Shown here piece by piece: positions 61,201 to 64,000 of a stretch of DNA of 64,000 bases. How positions within the stretch are numbered: the first letter of the stretch is position 1; every line of letters starts with the position of its first letter. The notes under the pieces are model-generated. The model ran no database searches, had not been told where the DNA came from, and saw nothing but the letters and a program-made list of their open reading frames with translations. The stretch is taken from NCBI GenBank assembly GCA_002633005.1, contig NMRA01000111.1, forward strand, positions 655,112 to 719,111, written 5' to 3'. Source of the stretch: Phoronis australis. Lineage: Eukaryota; Phoronida; Phoronidae. Both the position numbers and the translations under genes were made by a program.

Positions 61201-63405
61201 GTGAAAGTCAAAACTTAAATCTATACGGATTCATCTAATTTTATCAAATATTAATGTCAAGCCTAACGCGTCGTATTAAAATAACAAATAAAGGAATCAA
61301 ACCGAAAATATGAACGAAAACAACGTTCTTCAAAGTGGAAATTACTCCTACACATAAGCACAATATCCCAAATAATTGAAGGATCATTGTTTACGAAATA
61401 AAATTTTGATGATCTTTTGTTTGTCTCAATTCTTTTTACCAACTTCATCCTGGGCAGTCCTGAGTATCCATGAGGGTTATTTTACTTTTATGTACTTGTA
61501 TGTATGAATAGATGGCCTATTTCCATGTTATAGTGGTTTGTTCGTTGCAATTTATGAGCATGTCTTTTTTTCAGTCTCGAGCTGTTTAGATTGTAAACAT
61601 GTAAAGTGAACGTATTCCAAACACAAAAGCAAATGCCAAATGCTCATAGATTGTGTCATATTAATTTTTTGAGAAGCAATGGAGAAGTGAGTGTTTGCTG
61701 TTGAATAGATTGGAGCATGGTTTGTTAACCTGACATTGACAAGTTCATTTAATACCAAGGCAAAGCTAATTTAATGGGAGCCCTTTGTTTGTAATAGTCC
61801 AAGAACCAATTATAAAGAAGACGACTCATTTACCAGGGCGTAATAGAGTTCCGTGATGCACATAATTACGAATTTCACCACACGCCGTCATTTTGCTAAA
61901 AAGTGATAATGACCCAGGATTTAGTTTTTTCAAATTACACTGGTTCATTACCACTTCTGCTATTAAAACTTCAGTTTGTTGTCAGATGTGATAATTGTCG
62001 AGGCATTCAATGACCGATGTGTCATTTTGCAACATTGCATAAATGCTCATGTCTGTCACTGATCTATAGTTCACACAAATGCGATAATGACCAAGGCACA
62101 TAATGACAAGCTGAGCGAGAGGTACTTTTACTTCACAGTGGGGGTATGCATACTACAGGAGTACTGGTGACACAACACGGAGCGTTGAAATGCGTCCACA
62201 ACTGCACTGTCTGAAAAAGGGAAGGTGTCATCTCCCTAACAGAAATCCATTCATAAAAATCCGTAAAAAACTCTAGAGACAAGCGTGAAATAACAAACTG
62301 TAGAGATAGAGACAAGCGTGAAATAGCAAACTGTATAGCAGTAGTTGGATCCGCGCATCTATTGTCAAGTTAAAAGGAAAATACTTGACAACTTTTCAAA
62401 AGATCTTGCAAGGGTCTAGGAGATACAGCTGCAGATACAAAAATGGCTACTAGGTGGTGCAGAATACATCGAATCTATCCTGAAATCAAAAGGTGCTGTT
62501 GTCTTCATCACAGAAACAAATGTGTTTGCTAAATTTCATAAAACAGACAGATTGGGAAGCAAATGTAAAAATTAAGGCACCATCGTTTCCTTAATAGACA
62601 CCTAACTGCCAAATTTAACAACAATTTATCAATCAAAACCAAAAATGTAGAGGGAAACGAAAAAATATTGACACTAGGGGCACTCATTATGGGATTGGTC
62701 TGAGACTCGTCGTCATCCATTGTCAGCTCCATGACTGCAAAGGGACAAGGAGATAGAGCCAAACAAAAAAAATCTCCAATCTCGGGCACCAGATAACCGA
62801 ACTCCTTCAAAAATCAAAGACAACTGCAGGCTTCTCATTGGGAACACCTCAGCCAATTCTCATAATGAACCTTTGGAGTACGTTTGGCGGATAGTGAGGC
62901 GGACATCAAAAACTGGCTAGGAAATATAATTAAAAATGTCCACTAGACAACACAGAATATGCAATATCCATTCAGAAATGGGATGGTGTCATCATCTCAA
63001 TAAAAGAAACCAGTGTTCAAAATTTCATTAAAATCCATCACAAAAAAGATACTAAGGTAAATGTAAAAAATAAAATTCCCACTAGGGGACACTGCGGCAC
63101 TTGGATCGTCGTCATATGTCGTTAGCTTCATAGGAAAACATCTACCAAATATCAATAAGAACTTGCACTGAGTTTAGAACATACTACGTACGTGAGGGCG
63201 CATAAAATAGAAAACACCTCCACTAACCCTTTCACAACTCACCTTCCTGGCAACCCAGATAGGAATGCCAATGATCATGGCTGGCACTGCTATGCTGGCG
63301 ATGAGTCCTATTCCAACAGGAGCTCCCACCAGTGTTCCCAGTTGCCACAGAATCTTTTTCTTTCGACTCCATGGCTTCTTACCCCAGAACGTGCAACCAG
63401 ATGGA
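55272..63405 (-). CDS. RNF19-like: RNF19A/B-like RBR E3 ubiquitin ligase, C-terminal half (partial)
   Basis: Six consecutive exons join in phase: 63405-63243, 60834-60726, 59290-59123, 57583-57349, 56299-56144, 55890-55272 (stop TAA at 55274-55272), about 483 residues in all. The first encodes [20 protein letters not shown] and a hydrophobic helix ([20 protein letters not shown]). Exons two and three encode KHKRN-like [12 protein letters not shown] and a second hydrophobic segment ending [15 protein letters not shown]. This conserved pair of membrane helices after the RBR module is diagnostic of RNF19A (dorfin)/RNF19B. The long tail is Ser-rich and poorly conserved, with a basic patch (TRRTKKPKR). 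RNF19 proteins are membrane-anchored ligases that take ubiquitin from UBE2L3-type enzymes. RING1, IBR and RING2 with the catalytic Cys lie upstream of this window. Confidence 0.9.
59502..60368. repeat. 433-bp tandem duplication, near identical
   Basis: 59502-59934 and 60368 back to 59936 are two copies of the same 433 bases in direct orientation, differing at about three positions (for example CCATCCATAA against CCATCGATAA). A single N at 59935 separates them. It lies in the RNF19 intron between the exons at 59.1-59.3 and 60.7-60.8 kb. The N at the exact junction suggests an assembly overlap that was not merged. Confidence 0.9.
62390..63110 (-). repeat. Reverse copy of the higher-order repeat in an RNF19 intron
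   Basis: Read on the minus strand, the segment shows CACCTAGTAGCCATTTTTG, GTGCCCCTAGTGTCAAT and TGTCCCCTAGTGGGAATTTT, with spacing and context (GGATAGATTCGATGTATTC) like the subunits at 14.4-15.5 kb. It is more diverged than the first two copies. A 27-base direct duplication (CAAGCGTGAAATARCAAACTG) sits beside it at 62276-62335. Confidence 0.55.
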
Positions 63406-63537
63406 CTGAAACATAACAAGTTATTTCTCTCAACAGAAAAACTGACAAACACAATTGAGAATGGCAGTTGCAACCACCTTAATTCATTCTCCAAAATACC
63501 CAACTATTGCGCTACCTGTTGAAAGACATGGGTAATA

Positions 63538-63633
63538 GTCTGATATAACGTGCCCGAAATTTGAGAACCAGTTTTCTCCACTCAATAACGGGGATCAAAC
63601 TGGTTCTGAAAATACGGGCACGTTATATCAGAC
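63538..63633. repeat. 96-bp near-perfect hairpin
   Basis: The arms 63538-63575 and 63597-63633 pair almost completely (GTCTGATATAACGTGCCCG on one side, CGGGCACGTTATATCAGAC on the other, plus GAACCAGTTT and AAACTGGTTC). The loop is about 21 bases. Such short, almost perfect foldbacks are typical of miniature elements. It sits in the intron upstream of the first visible RNF19 exon. Confidence 0.75.
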
Positions 63634-63891
63634 ATGAATAACGCCAAAATAGGGCTGAGTGATGACGAGACCAATATCTTAACTTCTCTCATGATGAAAC
63701 ACTTAATCATCAGTCGCATATTTTTAGAAACGTTGCAATAAGCAACGGGCATAACGGACACGTTCAATGCAATATTAAAAACTCCAGCAATTCCATTGAT
63801 AATGAAATCAAAAGCAAAAGTTCTATTCACAGACAAAAGTGTCAGCAAGTGTTTTCTTAAATATATCTGAGGGAGCAAAAAGCACGTAAAC

Positions 63892-64000
63892 AGTGGCGGA
63901 CCTAGGGGGGCCCAACATGTTGCCTCGGGGGAATTGGGCAAAGCGCAGTTGTATGTCGACAGGCAGCCTGAAAGTTGTGGGGGGTGGTGGTCGGGTGGCG
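63892..64000 (+). mobile_element. Possible hAT-type element end, cut by the window edge
   Basis: The sequence CAGTGGCGGACCTAGGGGGG at about 63893 is like the terminal repeats of hAT-family MITEs that are common in invertebrate genomes. It is followed by GC-rich sequence unlike the surrounding intron. The other end is beyond 64000, so length and target duplication cannot be checked. Confidence 0.4.

Overview
The window is eukaryotic, AT-rich and intron-rich. The best match is an invertebrate animal, probably a marine deuterostome or another marine invertebrate. Three things point there: split genes with GT-AG introns of 0.5-7 kb, an animal-specific gene content (a TNIP/ABIN adaptor and an RNF19-type RBR ubiquitin ligase), and a dense load of DNA transposons, foldback elements and tandem repeats. 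The species cannot be settled from the sequence. One gap of 339 N and three single N positions (16865, 43319, 59935) mark a draft assembly.

Layout. (1) 897-7211 is a complete-looking 6.3 kb DNA transposon with inverted ends flanked by a TA dinucleotide. Its plus strand carries a THAP zinc-finger exon and a DDE transposase. Its minus strand carries a six-exon gene for a SAP / SWIM zinc finger / YqaJ-nuclease protein. This two-gene layout fits the ISL2EU/IS4EU superfamily. (2) 8797-10336 is a foldback element with a second partial copy at about 43.7-44.5 kb. (3) 10597-45229 (plus) is a 14-exon gene that I rebuilt in phase into a 566-residue TNIP1/ABIN-like protein. It has coiled coils, a UBAN-type ubiquitin-binding segment and, notably, a RanBP2/NZF zinc finger near the C-terminus. 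Its introns hold a higher-order tandem repeat (14.4-15.5 kb, related copies at 26.8, 34.2 and 62.4 kb), a gutted LTR-retrotransposon fragment (15.9-16.4 kb), a foldback pair (16.7-18.1 kb), a tandem array of palindromes next to the gap (18.7-19.05 kb) and a 45-bp minisatellite (39.0 kb). (4) 45.2-55.3 kb is the 3' and intergenic space between two convergent genes, with two MITE-like foldbacks. (5) 55272-63405 (minus) is the 3' portion of an RNF19A/B-like RBR E3 ligase: six exons encoding the two membrane segments and the long Ser-rich cytosolic tail. The RING1-IBR-RING2 part lies beyond position 64000.

How they relate. The two host genes both belong to ubiquitin biology. TNIP/ABIN proteins read linear or K63 ubiquitin chains and restrain NF-kB signalling. 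RNF19 proteins write ubiquitin chains at membranes. They converge tail to tail, and nothing in the sequence shows that they are co-regulated. The remainder is mobile and repetitive DNA, some of which may be recently active (the 6.3 kb transposon has intact reading frames).
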